From contig CALVSC010000007.1 in assembly GCA_944358855.1 (NCBI GenBank), forward strand, positions 1-32,389: a DNA stretch of 32,389 nucleotides. Direction: 5' to 3'. The position numbers were made by a program, and so were the translations under genes. Below are positions 1-7,455 of the stretch, piece by piece. The first letter of the stretch is position 1. Every line of letters begins with the position of its first letter. The notes beneath the pieces were generated by a model, which was not told where the DNA came from, searched no databases, and worked only from the letters and a program-made list of their open reading frames with translations. Origin of the DNA: an uncultured Bacilli bacterium (GTDB lineage Bacteria > Bacillota_I > Bacilli_A > RF39 > UBA660).

Positions 1-23
1 CACTTGGAGAGATTCTTTTTTCA

Positions 24-1547
24 TTATATTCTGTTAAATTTTGAGTTCTTTTGAACAAATTTAAATCCACCGCCGATAATTGCTAGACCTAGAATAACAA
101 GTAAGAATGAACTTGCTGTACTTGTATTTGGTACATATACTTCTGGGTAGTTTTCAATTGTAATTTGTTGTGATGGATGTTCTGCATCTAATGTAAATGT
201 AATTACTTCATCCGTTTTTTGATATCCAGCTGGAGCTTCTACTTCTTCTACTGTATATGTTCCATCTTTTAATCCAGTTAATACATATGGATCTGTTGTA
301 GTAGTAAATCTTGCTACTTCATTACCATCAGAATCTCTTACAACGATTACAGCACCTGCTAAAGGCTGACCAGTTGATTGATCTACTTTAATAATGTTAA
401 CTACACGTTCTTGTGCTTCATTATAGAATTTTATTTTTTGTTCTCTATTATTATCATCTATTGTAAAAGTTACTACTTCTGTATCTAATTCATATCCTTC
501 TGGTGCTTTTGTTTCTTCTACTGTATATGTTCCATTAGGTAAGTTTTTAATTACGTGACCTAATGTTGTTGATGTCCAACTAGTAATTTCATTACCATCA
601 GAATCTTTTAATACTAACTCTGCACCAGCAATTGCATTTCCTGTTGCTTTATCTACTTTTACAATTGTAATTTTTGATGTAGAAATATTTAAATTAACGG
701 TTGTTTCTACATTCTCTTCTACTGGACTAATAATAGATGGTGTAACATTTTGTTGATTATCACTTTCTGGTTGATATTCATATGCTTTATATATTTTACC
801 AGTACCACTGATCGTTACTGTAATATCTACTAATGCTGTATCTACTTTAGCCACTGGTACACGTACTTTGAATGATTCATTTACACCAAATGTAGTTTTT
901 TCTGTACCATCTGTTGTTACAGCAACAGCTCCATCAGCACCTGATATTTTTACATTATATTCACTCATATTTGTTGCTTTTACAGTAATTTCTCCAGATT
1001 CATAATATTTTCCATCACTTGTAATTTTTAAAGTTTCATTTGCAACACTAGCACTAATCGTTGTTTTTTGATAACCTTGTGCTTTTGCTTCTTTTGCTTT
1101 TGCAACTAAATCTTTAATGTATGGTCTTAAATTATGTGGATCTGAACCTGTTGTTTTAAATGATGCTCCAAGGTTTGTACTTCCTGTTGTATCATCTAAA
1201 TACCACCATAATGCTGTTTGTGTAATGTAATAATCCATTAATCTGTCGCCTGTAAATTCTTTGTTTGGATAACCATTAACCATAATATAAGCGACACCAG
1301 CATCTCTTTCACCTACTAAGTGAGCTACTGTGTTTTGAGCAGTGAATTTCTTCATATCAAGACAATATAATAATTCACCGTCTATTGTTGTTTTCGTGGT
1401 AAATCTTACACCTGCGATATACCCATCTAATTGTTCTGGACTACCAAGTTGAATTGATTGTGGAACAGCGTTAACTGTTGTCTGTAATGTACAGAATGTT
1501 ACAACAGCTACTAATACTGCTACCAAAAATTTTTTAAGACTCTTCAT
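24..1547 (-). CDS. Cell-wall-anchored thioester-domain adhesin / SpaA-type pilin-like protein
   Basis: Secreted surface protein of 507 aa, probably for covalent or tight adhesion to host or neighbouring surfaces. It has a signal peptide (about residues 1-27, basic then hydrophobic). An N-terminal thioester domain follows, with Cys62 in YCLD and Gln110 in YITQTALWW, the Cys/TQxA pair that forms an internal thioester in TED adhesins. Two SpaA/Cna-B repeats follow (about residues 290-380 and 385-465). Each has a Lys in a VKVD or IKVD strand and a Glu in VEETKAPEGY or VEEVEAPAGY, the pattern of intramolecular isopeptide bonds. The C-terminus has VPNTS (about 472-476), a hydrophobic helix and a basic tail, as in sortase substrates; the motif is not canonical LPxTG and no sortase gene is in the window. 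The start was chosen at the ATG after GGAGGGGGAAAGGAAT, not at a TTG six codons upstream. Its promoter closely resembles that of the lipoprotein at 20828. Confidence 0.9.
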   Translation of the reverse strand: MKSLKKFLVAVLVAVVTFCTLQTTVNAVPQSIQLGSPEQLDGYIAGVRFTTKTTIDGELLYCLDMKKFTAQNTVAHLVGERDAGVAYIMVNGYPNKEFTGDRLMDYYITQTALWWYLDDTTGSTNLGASFKTTGSDPHNLRPYIKDLVAKAKEAKAQGYQKTTISASVANETLKITSDGKYYESGEITVKATNMSEYNVKISGADGAVAVTTDGTEKTTFGVNESFKVRVPVAKVDTALVDITVTISGTGKIYKAYEYQPESDNQQNVTPSIISPVEENVETTVNLNISTSKITIVKVDKATGNAIAGAELVLKDSDGNEITSWTSTTLGHVIKNLPNGTYTVEETKAPEGYELDTEVVTFTIDDNNREQKIKFYNEAQERVVNIIKVDQSTGQPLAGAVIVVRDSDGNEVARFTTTTDPYVLTGLKDGTYTVEEVEAPAGYQKTDEVITFTLDAEHPSQQITIENYPEVYVPNTSTASSFLLVILGLAIIGGGFKFVQKNSKFNRI

Positions 1548-1574
1548 ATTCCTTTCCCCCTCCAATGTGGCTAT

Positions 1575-1603
1575 ATTATATCACAAAACCCATGATATTT
1601 CAA
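1575..1603 (-). promoter_or_regulatory. Sigma-A-type promoter of the adhesin gene
   Basis: On the minus strand TTGAAA (1603-1598), a 17-nt spacer ending in TGA, then TATAAT (1580-1575). The -10 lies 27 nt before the ATG. The sequence from TTTTGT in the spacer to the GAGGGGGAA before the start is nearly repeated at the lipoprotein promoter 20856-20884. Confidence 0.85.
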
Positions 1604-1675
1604 GAGAAAATTACGAGTTCTTATAATTTCTCTTTCTACTTGCTATTATATGCCTTTTTTTCTTATTTGAAAAGG

Positions 1676-1697
1676 AAAAAGAGCCTATTTTTGGCTC
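1676..1697 (-). terminator. Intrinsic terminator overlapping the 3' end of the small membrane protein gene
   Basis: GAGCC - 7-nt loop - GGCTC followed by TTTTT on the minus strand. The 5' arm lies inside the last codons and the stop codon TAG lies in the loop, so coding and termination signals are merged. Confidence 0.8.
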
Positions 1698-2128
1698 CAA
1701 ACGATAGCATTTCCAGCATTTGTATTATTATTGTAATTATTTGTTTCATCATTTGTGTTTTCTAGAATAATATTGGTTGGTATTACAATAACTAATGTTA
1801 ATAGAATTGTAAATAATATTGTTTCAATTATATAAAATATTTCTTTTTCTCCATTTTTAAAAATCTCGCTAGGTGAAATGGTTCCACCTTTTGTATATGC
1901 TAGAAAAACAATCGATGCCACAAAACAAAATCCTAATAATATAATGACTAGTATTTGCATAAAACTAAGGGATGGATTTACAGAAATTACTTGATTGATT
2001 CCAAAGCTTTGATATGTCATCTCTCCATTATGAGTAAATGCATAATATAATGTATAGGAAACTCCAACAATTGAAATTACCATGATTAATAAACAGATTC
2101 TTACATAAGTATTCCATCTTTTCTTCAT
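1685..2128 (-). CDS. Small membrane protein of unknown function, three or so transmembrane helices
   Basis: A protein of 147 aa that I do not assign to a family. It has an N-terminal hydrophobic helix after a basic MKKRWN start (about residues 6-28), a second helix (about 56-78) and a third (about 95-118). A hydrophilic Asn/Thr-rich tail follows (NDETNNYNNNTN) and ends in VWSQK. The layout suggests an integral membrane protein with one extracytoplasmic loop between helices 1 and 2. The start was set at the third in-frame ATG because AGGAG then lies 9 nt upstream; the first two ATGs would sit 0-3 nt from that site. The Nudix gene lies directly upstream across a hairpin (2150-2187), and no clear promoter is seen between them. 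Confidence 0.65.
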   Translation of the reverse strand: MKKRWNTYVRICLLIMVISIVGVSYTLYYAFTHNGEMTYQSFGINQVISVNPSLSFMQILVIILLGFCFVASIVFLAYTKGGTISPSEIFKNGEKEIFYIIETILFTILLTLVIVIPTNIILENTNDETNNYNNNTNAGNAIVWSQK

Positions 2129-2149
2129 TTTCATCATCTCCTAATATAG

Positions 2150-2187
2150 AAAAATACACCTTATTTGTGAAAATAAAGTGTATTTTT
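2150..2187 (-). terminator. Bidirectional-type hairpin terminator between the Nudix and membrane protein genes
   Basis: AAAAATACAC and GTGTATTTTT arms with A/T-rich extension form a long stem flanked by T-tracts on both strands. It overlaps the Nudix stop codon at 2186-2188. Confidence 0.7.
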
Positions 2188-2620
2188 AAAAGTTTTCATA
2201 TTCTTTTTTTTGAGCTTTTTCTATATAGGAAATATTAATTGGCAAAATACTAATTCCTTCTTTATTTAAGTCTTGAAGTTTTACTTTTCTAACTTCATAG
2301 TAGTTATCACTATTATTTCTTTCTTTTTCTTCTCCTCCAAGTTTAGGTATTCCTTCTATTATTTTGGCATGGAAATGGTAATCTATACCATTTTTTGTTT
2401 TATTCCCTCCTAAGTATCCAAGTAGTTTTATTCTTACAGAAAATTCTTCTTGTAATTCTCTAATTACAGCTTCTTCTATCGTTTCATTCTCTTCTACTTT
2501 TCCCCCTGGTATTGCGTAATAGGTTTTTATTTCTCCGTTTTCTTTTCTTCTTCTATACATTAACCAAACCGCACTATTATCCTCCGTTAAAATGATTGCT
2601 CTTGCAGTATCTCTTTTCAT
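2186..2620 (-). CDS. Nudix hydrolase
   Basis: Cytoplasmic Mg-dependent hydrolase of a nucleoside-diphosphate-linked substrate, 144 aa, a single Nudix domain. The Nudix box is complete: GGKVEENETIEEAVIRELQEE, spanning about residues 39-60, fits GX5EX7REUXEEXGU with the catalytic REL.EE intact. The N-terminus has an R-A-I-I strand, and the YRRRKENG segment resembles NTP-pyrophosphohydrolases of the YjhB/MutT type. The ATG overlaps the stop of the upstream phosphodiesterase gene (ATGA), so the two are almost certainly co-transcribed and translationally coupled. The substrate cannot be read from sequence; pairing with a phosphodiesterase suggests nucleotide housekeeping or clean-up. Confidence 0.9.
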   Translation of the reverse strand: MKRDTARAIILTEDNSAVWLMYRRRKENGEIKTYYAIPGGKVEENETIEEAVIRELQEEFSVRIKLLGYLGGNKTKNGIDYHFHAKIIEGIPKLGGEEKERNNSDNYYEVRKVKLQDLNKEGISILPINISYIEKAQKKEYENF

Positions 2621-3153
2621 TTAATCTCTTCCTCCATTATAATATTATCTTCTACATCATAAATGGTAGCATATTTTTCATCTAGTACTAAATAAGTAGC
2701 TATATTTTCTCTTGGAAGAGAAATGGATCCTGGATTCATATAATAATTTGTTTCTATCTTTTTAATAAATGGTATGTGAAAATGACCATATATCAAAATA
2801 GAATTTTCTTTATTCCAATTTGTTTCATTATATATGTGTCCATGTGTTATATAAATATCTCTATTTTCCATCATTATTAAACTTAATTTTTCAGTAATAG
2901 GAAAATTAGATACCGATATATCAACTTCAGAATCACAATTTCCTCTCATACAAATTAAGTTGTCTTTCATAGACTCTAAAAAGTTTTTTACGGCTTCTAT
3001 ATCATAACCATCTATCATCTTATTTCTTGGTCCAATATAGTATAAATCTCCTAAAACGACTAATTTATCACAACCTAATTCATTATATTTTTCTTTTACT
3101 TTATCTAGATTTGTTTTTATACCATGAATATCGGATATAAACATTAATTTCAT
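2617..3153 (-). CDS. YfcE/MJ0936-like metallophosphodiesterase
   Basis: Cytoplasmic calcineurin-like phosphoesterase of 178 aa, close to the normal length for the YfcE family. The metal-binding motifs occur in order: SDIHG (DxH, residues 8-10), GDLYY (GD), GNCDS (GNxD/H), THGH and YGHFH (GHxH), so the two-metal centre looks intact. YfcE relatives hydrolyse phosphodiesters in vitro, but the true substrate is not established. It is first in a two-gene operon with the Nudix hydrolase, overlapping by 4 nt. Upstream is an extended -10 (TGTTATAAT, 3195-3190) with GAGAGG before the ATG. GNCD instead of GNHD is normal for this subgroup. Confidence 0.9.
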   Translation of the reverse strand: MKLMFISDIHGIKTNLDKVKEKYNELGCDKLVVLGDLYYIGPRNKMIDGYDIEAVKNFLESMKDNLICMRGNCDSEVDISVSNFPITEKLSLIMMENRDIYITHGHIYNETNWNKENSILIYGHFHIPFIKKIETNYYMNPGSISLPRENIATYLVLDEKYATIYDVEDNIIMEEEIK

Positions 3154-3189
3154 AGGGTGCCTCTCTTTCTTATATTTATCTTTTTATTT

Positions 3190-3198
3190 ATTATAACA
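3190..3198 (-). promoter_or_regulatory. Extended -10 promoter of the phosphodiesterase-Nudix operon
   Basis: TGTTATAAT on the minus strand (3198-3190), 36 nt upstream of the ATG. No good -35 is visible, which is usual for extended -10 promoters. Confidence 0.6.
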
Positions 3199-3220
3199 TT
3201 ATCTAGTACTTTTCTAAATA

Positions 3221-3243
3221 AAAAAGTGACCTAAGTCACTTAA
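3221..3243 (-). terminator. Intrinsic terminator after the SGNH-like gene
   Basis: AAGTGAC-TTAG-GTCACTT followed by TTTT on the minus strand, 23 nt beyond the stop codon at 3266. Confidence 0.85.
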
Positions 3244-3265
3244 TGGAAGATTCTTTGATGAGAAA

Positions 3266-4240
3266 TTATTTTCGCACTTTTTGTATTCCTCTTTGTCCTG
3301 GTTGATCTAGTGAAGTAGTTAATTGTTCTAAATATCCAACTAATGAATTGTATTGTTCTGGTACTGTAGGATGGTTATCGACTTTTAATTTGCCATCATA
3401 GTCTTGAAAAAAAGATAGCATCATTCCATCATAGAAAGTGGTTTTTGGATGGTTAGCTACTGTACTAATAGATTGATTTATTTCTTCAATAATTGGATTT
3501 ACTATATAGCCAGCGATTGTATTAAAATAAGGAAAGTTACCTATTGTTAAATAACTATTATCACTTTGACCGGTAATTAGATCTCTAATTTTTGTTAGAT
3601 ATTTTACTTCTTCTTCATATAATGTTTTTCTTCCTGATTTCGTAAATATAGTTTCTATATCTTTGGGTGTTGGATTATGTAATATTTCATATAAACGTTC
3701 CATTATTAAACCAGAGCAGCCATTGAAAAAAGTAAGGGTCAATTTATCGCTTCCAAAGTTATCTGTAAATCTTAGTTCTCCTTCTGGATAAAATTGCATT
3801 GCTGTTGCTCTATCTACATAGTTTTCAAAAGCTGTATCTCTAAATTCTTCTTTCCATTCATCAAATGATTGTTCAAAGCGCCTTTTTATGTCTGATAAGG
3901 AAGGATTTTGTAATAACATTTCATAGATTTTATCATTAGAATTGTGAGAACATAAAACATAAGAATGTGTTTCTAAATCTAAACCTTGTTGTTCTGCTGT
4001 TTCTAATATATATTCATCTAATTTATTTATTAAAGGATTTACGTTATTACTTACAGCGGACCATCCTGATGCAACAGAATTTCCAATTCCTAGCATTGTT
4101 ACACTTGCAAAGCCTTCTTTTTCTTGAAGTTTTAGTAATTTATCTACTACTTCTTTTGATAGCTTTTTTATTTTTGTTCTAGCTTCTGCTTCACTTAAAA
4201 CGTGATATTTTTTTAATGGTGTTGTTATATTTTTCAACAT
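3266..4240 (-). CDS. Possible SGNH/GDSL-type hydrolase, divergent
   Basis: A cytoplasmic-looking protein of 324 aa with no signal peptide or membrane segment. After a helical N-terminus, the stretch VTMLGIGNSVASGWS (about residues 47-61) resembles block I of SGNH hydrolases, with GNS in place of GDS. A second stretch, YLTIGNFPYFNT (about 231-242), could be block III. KVDNHPTVPEQY near the C-terminus resembles the Asp-His block V, though the spacing is D-x-H, not the usual D-x-x-H. These resemblances are by eye and weak one by one; together they favour an esterase/lipase-like fold. It stands alone between its own promoter and terminator. The start is supported by AGGAGGAAGGAT before the ATG. 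It could also be an unrelated family. Confidence 0.5.
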   Translation of the reverse strand: MLKNITTPLKKYHVLSEAEARTKIKKLSKEVVDKLLKLQEKEGFASVTMLGIGNSVASGWSAVSNNVNPLINKLDEYILETAEQQGLDLETHSYVLCSHNSNDKIYEMLLQNPSLSDIKRRFEQSFDEWKEEFRDTAFENYVDRATAMQFYPEGELRFTDNFGSDKLTLTFFNGCSGLIMERLYEILHNPTPKDIETIFTKSGRKTLYEEEVKYLTKIRDLITGQSDNSYLTIGNFPYFNTIAGYIVNPIIEEINQSISTVANHPKTTFYDGMMLSFFQDYDGKLKVDNHPTVPEQYNSLVGYLEQLTTSLDQPGQRGIQKVRK

Positions 4241-4263
4241 ATCCTTCCTCCTGAGTATGACAT

Positions 4264-4292
4264 ATTATACTATATTTTCTTTCCTTTTTCAA
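4264..4292 (-). promoter_or_regulatory. Sigma-A-type promoter of the SGNH-like gene
   Basis: TTGAAA (4292-4287), 17-nt spacer, TATAAT (4269-4264) on the minus strand. The -35 box lies across the stop codon of the upstream permease gene, and no terminator separates the two genes. Confidence 0.8.
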
Positions 4293-5089
4293 CTTTTACT
4301 TTTTTTCATCAAAACTTCTACTCTATCAATTATAAAATACATGAAGTAGGATATTATTCCTAGTATTACTACTCCTGTTATTACCAAATCAATATTAAAG
4401 ACTTGAGAACCATACATAATTAGATAGCCCAAGCCACTTTTTGATACTAGTAATTCTCCCATGATAACACCAATTAAATTCATTGATATATTTATTTTTA
4501 AGGCACTAATTAAAGTTGGTATATTACTAGGGAGTATGGCCTTTAAAAAGATTTGCTTTTTATTGGCACCTAAAGATTTTAATAAAGTAACATAACTTTG
4601 ATTAGTACTGGAAAATCCTTGATATATAGTTATAATTGTTACAAAGAGACTAATTAATAGTGCCATAAAGATAATGGAGTTTATACTGGCTCCGACCCAG
4701 ATAATAATTAAAGGACCTAATGCCACTTTAGGAAGAGAGTTTAGTATTGTTAAATATGGATCAATTACTTTCGCTATTCTTTTATTACTCCACAGAATAG
4801 TAGCGATTATAAATCCTAATATAGTAGCAATTAAAAAACTAATGATTACTTCATATAAAGTTACTCCTATATGCATAAATAAAGTGTTATCTTTTATTAA
4901 TTGGATTGTTGTTTCTAATACTTCTGTAGGAGAAGAGGATAGAAACGTATTAATTATTTCAAACCTTGATAAGAGTTCCCAGATAATTAAGAAACTAATA
5001 ATTATTAATAGACGAAAAAAGCAAATAAGTCTTTTTTCTTTTTTTTGCTTCTTTAAATACTCTATGTGTTCTTTACTATATGTGGACAT
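4289..5089 (-). CDS. ABC transporter permease, SsuC/TauC/ThiX type
   Basis: Membrane subunit of an importer, 266 aa, about six transmembrane helices after a charged cytoplasmic N-terminus (residues 1-21). The cytoplasmic coupling (EAA-type) loop is recognisable at about 170-190: TLLKSLGANKKQIFLKAILP, with the conserved Gly. The helix with SPTEVLETT after TM1 and the IIWVGAS segment are typical of the SsuC/TauC/ThiX permeases. It is last in the operon; its ATG lies 14 nt inside the ATPase gene and is preceded by GGAGGGATTTAG. The substrate is set by the partner binding protein and is undetermined; taurine, alkanesulfonates, nitrate and pyrimidine thiamine precursors are handled by this family. 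Confidence 0.92.
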   Translation of the reverse strand: MSTYSKEHIEYLKKQKKEKRLICFFRLLIIISFLIIWELLSRFEIINTFLSSSPTEVLETTIQLIKDNTLFMHIGVTLYEVIISFLIATILGFIIATILWSNKRIAKVIDPYLTILNSLPKVALGPLIIIWVGASINSIIFMALLISLFVTIITIYQGFSSTNQSYVTLLKSLGANKKQIFLKAILPSNIPTLISALKINISMNLIGVIMGELLVSKSGLGYLIMYGSQVFNIDLVITGVVILGIISYFMYFIIDRVEVLMKKSKS

Positions 5090-5822
5090 CTAAATCCCTC
5101 CATATTTCATCGTAGTATTTAGAAAACTCTTTACATTTTCTATTATGAATTGGAGTTTTTTTATCGGTTAAGTTTATGTTATATATTTTTTTTACAATTG
5201 CTGGCCTTTTAGATAAAACAACGATTCTATCCGACATACTTATTGCTTCGGCAATATCGTGGGTTACCATAATCGCTGTTTTTCCTTCTTGTTTTATTAT
5301 TTTATAAATATCATCACTAATTGCTAGTCTCGATTGATAATCCAGTGCTGACATTGCTTCATCTAATAATAAAATATCCGGCTTGGTTGCTAGAGTCCTG
5401 ATTAATGCAACTCTTTGTCGCATTCCACCTGATAATCTACTAGGATATTCATAAATAAAGTCTTCTAGTCCATATGTTTTTAATAGTTTTATTACGTATT
5501 CTTTATTTTCTTTTGTTAAATTATTATTGATTTCTAAACCTAATAAACAATTATCTAAAACTGTTCTCCATTCAAATAAAGAATCGTTTTGTAGCATGTA
5601 TCCTATTGTATAGTTTTTTGAAAAGTTTATTTCTCCTTTAGACTTTTCTTCTAGACCAGCTAAAATGGATAATATGGTTGATTTACCACAGCCACTTGGA
5701 CCTACTATAGAAATAAATTCTTTTTCTTTTACATCAAATGATACGGACTCTAATGCTTTTATTTCTCCATCCTGGGTATGAAATAATTTCCCCAAATCAT
5801 GAATGGTTAGTATATTATTCAA
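5076..5822 (-). CDS. ABC transporter ATP-binding protein, SsuB/TauB/ThiZ type
   Basis: Nucleotide-binding subunit of the importer, 248 aa, a single complete ABC domain. Walker A is GPSGCGKST, the Q-loop is MLQND, the signature is SGGMRQR, Walker B is ILLLDEAMSALD and the H-loop is VTHD, so it should hydrolyse ATP. The deduced start is a TTG that overlaps the stop of the binding-protein gene by 8 nt. No strong Shine-Dalgarno lies in front of it, so translation probably depends on coupling to the upstream gene. No ATG is available near the expected N-terminus. Its 3' end overlaps the permease start by 14 nt, giving a tightly coupled three-gene transporter. Confidence 0.93.
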   Translation of the reverse strand: MNNILTIHDLGKLFHTQDGEIKALESVSFDVKEKEFISIVGPSGCGKSTILSILAGLEEKSKGEINFSKNYTIGYMLQNDSLFEWRTVLDNCLLGLEINNNLTKENKEYVIKLLKTYGLEDFIYEYPSRLSGGMRQRVALIRTLATKPDILLLDEAMSALDYQSRLAISDDIYKIIKQEGKTAIMVTHDIAEAISMSDRIVVLSKRPAIVKKIYNINLTDKKTPIHNRKCKEFSKYYDEIWRDLDVHI

Positions 5823-6801
5823 GGTATATTAAATCTTTATATGGAACTTTTTTCTCTATGGCTCCATATTTTATCATGATGTCTTGTAGATGATTAAAAG
5901 AATCTTCCGAAAATTCTGTTGTTGTTGGCCAAGCATCTATTTCACGATATCTCTTAATTACTTTGGTAATATCTTCTAGGGAAGTATCTGGAAATTGATT
6001 GATAATTGCTTTGGCTACTTCTTTATCGGTGTGACTATGTACATAATCTAGACCTTCTTGAATTGCTTCTGTAAAATTTTGAATTAGTTCTTTGTTTTCT
6101 TTAATATAGGACTTTTTAGCAGAGTATGATGTATATGGTACAACTCCACCCAATTCTCCTAGACTTGCTACTACATATCCATATCCTTCTTTTTCTAGTT
6201 CTAGGGCATTTGGCTCAAATAATGTTACAAAGTCTCCTTGACCACCAATAAAAGCGCCTCCCATGGCAGCAAATTCTACTGATGTATCGATTGTTAAATC
6301 TTTCTTTGGATCAATATCGTTTTCAGACAAAGCATATTCTAGAGTCATCTCTGGCATACCACCTGCACGACCACCAAGTATTGTTTTATCTTTTAAGTCT
6401 TCTAATGTAAAGTTTTTAATTTTTTCTCTTGCTACTATAAATGACCCATCTTTTTGAGTTAATTGAGCAAAGGTTTTTAAATAATCTTTTTCTCCTCCAT
6501 TATAAACATATATTGTTCCTTCACTACCACAAAAACCAATATCAGCATCTCCTGATAGAACAGCTGCTGTTACTTTATCTGCTCCACTTGTTAAAATAAG
6601 TTCTACTTCTATTCCTTTTTCTTTAAAAAAACCTTTTTCAATTGCTACATATTGAGGAGCATAAAAAATAGAATGTGTTACTTCAGCTAAAGTAATTTTA
6701 GTTATTTTTTCTTTTTGATTATTAAAATCAAATAATACTAATGCAGCAAGAAAAAATATAAAAACACCACATAGTATTCCAATTATAATTTCCTTTTTCA
6801 T
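5815..6801 (-). CDS. NMT1/THI5-like ABC substrate-binding protein, N-terminally membrane anchored
   Basis: Extracytoplasmic solute-binding subunit, 328 aa. An N-terminal hydrophobic segment (about residues 4-25) follows MKKE. The mature part opens with the SsuA/ThiY fold signature: ITLAEVTHSIFYAPQYVAIE, then KGFFKEKGIEVEL and SGDADIGFCGSEG. Later landmarks are the GGRAGGMPEM loop and GGQGDFVTLFEPNA. There is no clear lipobox: the only early Cys (ILCG) is in the hydrophobic core near residue 11. The protein may therefore stay attached by an uncleaved helix. It is first in the operon with the ATPase and permease. There is no TPP or other riboswitch in the short leader, so a thiamine role is not supported by regulation. 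Substrate unknown. Confidence 0.88.
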   Translation of the reverse strand: MKKEIIIGILCGVFIFFLAALVLFDFNNQKEKITKITLAEVTHSIFYAPQYVAIEKGFFKEKGIEVELILTSGADKVTAAVLSGDADIGFCGSEGTIYVYNGGEKDYLKTFAQLTQKDGSFIVAREKIKNFTLEDLKDKTILGGRAGGMPEMTLEYALSENDIDPKKDLTIDTSVEFAAMGGAFIGGQGDFVTLFEPNALELEKEGYGYVVASLGELGGVVPYTSYSAKKSYIKENKELIQNFTEAIQEGLDYVHSHTDKEVAKAIINQFPDTSLEDITKVIKRYREIDAWPTTTEFSEDSFNHLQDIMIKYGAIEKKVPYKDLIYLE

Positions 6802-6821
6802 ATTTCTCCTTTCACTACGGT

Positions 6822-6850
6822 ATTATATGAAAAAAGGTTTTTTTTGTTAG
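6822..6850 (-). promoter_or_regulatory. Likely promoter of the ABC importer operon
   Basis: TATAAT (6827-6822) with CTAACA 17 nt upstream (6850-6845) on the minus strand. The -10 is strong and the -35 weak. GAAAGGAG precedes the binding-protein ATG. Confidence 0.6.
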
Positions 6851-6869
6851 TTTGTTTATCCGTCCAAAT

Positions 6870-6906
6870 AAAAAGTTCATTTAAAATTTCTCATAATGAA
6901 CTTTTT
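6870..6906 (-). terminator. Bidirectional-type terminator after the nitroreductase gene
   Basis: AAAAAGTTCATT and AATGAACTTTTT arms around a short AT-rich loop. It covers the stop codon of the nitroreductase at 6881-6883. Confidence 0.8.
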
Positions 6907-7375
6907 CTTCATAGTAATTATTATTGGGTTCTTTTGTTATTTCTGAATATCCTAAGGAGATGGTGGCAAAGACTTGGTAATCTTCTGGAATTTTTAATAT
7001 TCTTTTTACTTGCGTGCTTTTTTCCATGTTTGGATATTCTCCTATCCAGCATGAAGCAATTCCCAAGTCAGTTGCTTCTAGTAATATATTTTCTACGACT
7101 GCTCCACAGTCTGCTTGCCAATATGGACATTCTTCGTTTGCTTTTGAACAGGTAATAATGGCTGCTGCTGCATATTCTAACATATGGGAAAATTTTCCTG
7201 TTTCACTTAACCGTTTTAGTGTATCCTTATTTTCTACTACAATTAAATCGTAAGGTTTTAAATTATGAGCAGATGGCGCATTCATACCTGCTTTTAACAA
7301 CATCTTTATCTTTTCTGGTTCTATTTTTTTATCATTATATTTCCTAATACTTCTTCTTTTATAAATAGTTTCCAT
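6881..7375 (-). CDS. Nitroreductase-family FMN oxidoreductase
   Basis: Small cytoplasmic flavoprotein, 164 aa, within the short nitroreductase subgroup. The N-terminal RRSIRKYNDK (residues 7-16) is the FMN-phosphate-binding motif. APSAHNLKPYD (about 33-43) matches the PSxxNxQP-type segment, here NLKP. The C-terminal GIASCWIGEYPN and ATISLGY segments are also typical. The family transfers hydride from NAD(P)H to nitroaromatics, quinones or other acceptors; the physiological substrate is not evident. AAGGAGGAAAAT precedes the ATG. An extended -10 (TGATAAAAT, 7402-7394) starts right at the end of the T-tract of the upstream terminator. It neighbours a DUF362 gene and a flavodoxin, forming a small redox cluster. 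Confidence 0.88.
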   Translation of the reverse strand: METIYKRRSIRKYNDKKIEPEKIKMLLKAGMNAPSAHNLKPYDLIVVENKDTLKRLSETGKFSHMLEYAAAAIITCSKANEECPYWQADCGAVVENILLEATDLGIASCWIGEYPNMEKSTQVKRILKIPEDYQVFATISLGYSEITKEPNNNYYEEKVHYEKF

Positions 7376-7393
7376 ATTTTCCTCCTTATTTCA

Positions 7394-7402
7394 ATTTTAT
7401 CA
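7394..7402 (-). promoter_or_regulatory. Extended -10 promoter of the nitroreductase gene
   Basis: TGATAAAAT on the minus strand directly follows the T-tract of the DUF362 terminator, so terminator and promoter abut. The same TTTTATGATAAAAT string recurs before tsaD (25891-25899). Confidence 0.55.
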
Positions 7403-7443
7403 TAAAAAAACTGCACACTATTTATTTCATGCAGTTTTTTTAT
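7402..7443 (-). terminator. Terminator after the DUF362 gene
   Basis: ATAAAAAAACTGCA and TGCAGTTTTTTTAT arms enclose an AT-rich loop. It can act on both strands. Confidence 0.8.
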
Positions 7444-7455
7444 GATGTTTTTCTC

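Noticed and set aside
1565-1765. Plus-strand 66-aa frame near the adhesin promoter
   Set aside because: It runs across the adhesin promoter and the neighbouring terminator, has no ribosome-binding site and is low-complexity hydrophobic.
6802-6880. A TPP or other riboswitch in front of the NMT1/THI5-like transporter
   Set aside because: The leader is only a few tens of bases and lacks the CTGAGA-type TPP core or any conserved aptamer pattern.
6844-7155. Plus-strand frame opposite the nitroreductase (also 10793-11059, 27009-27323 and similar)
   Set aside because: Leu/Phe-rich translations of antisense AT-rich DNA, no ribosome-binding sites, fully covered by well-supported genes on the other strand.
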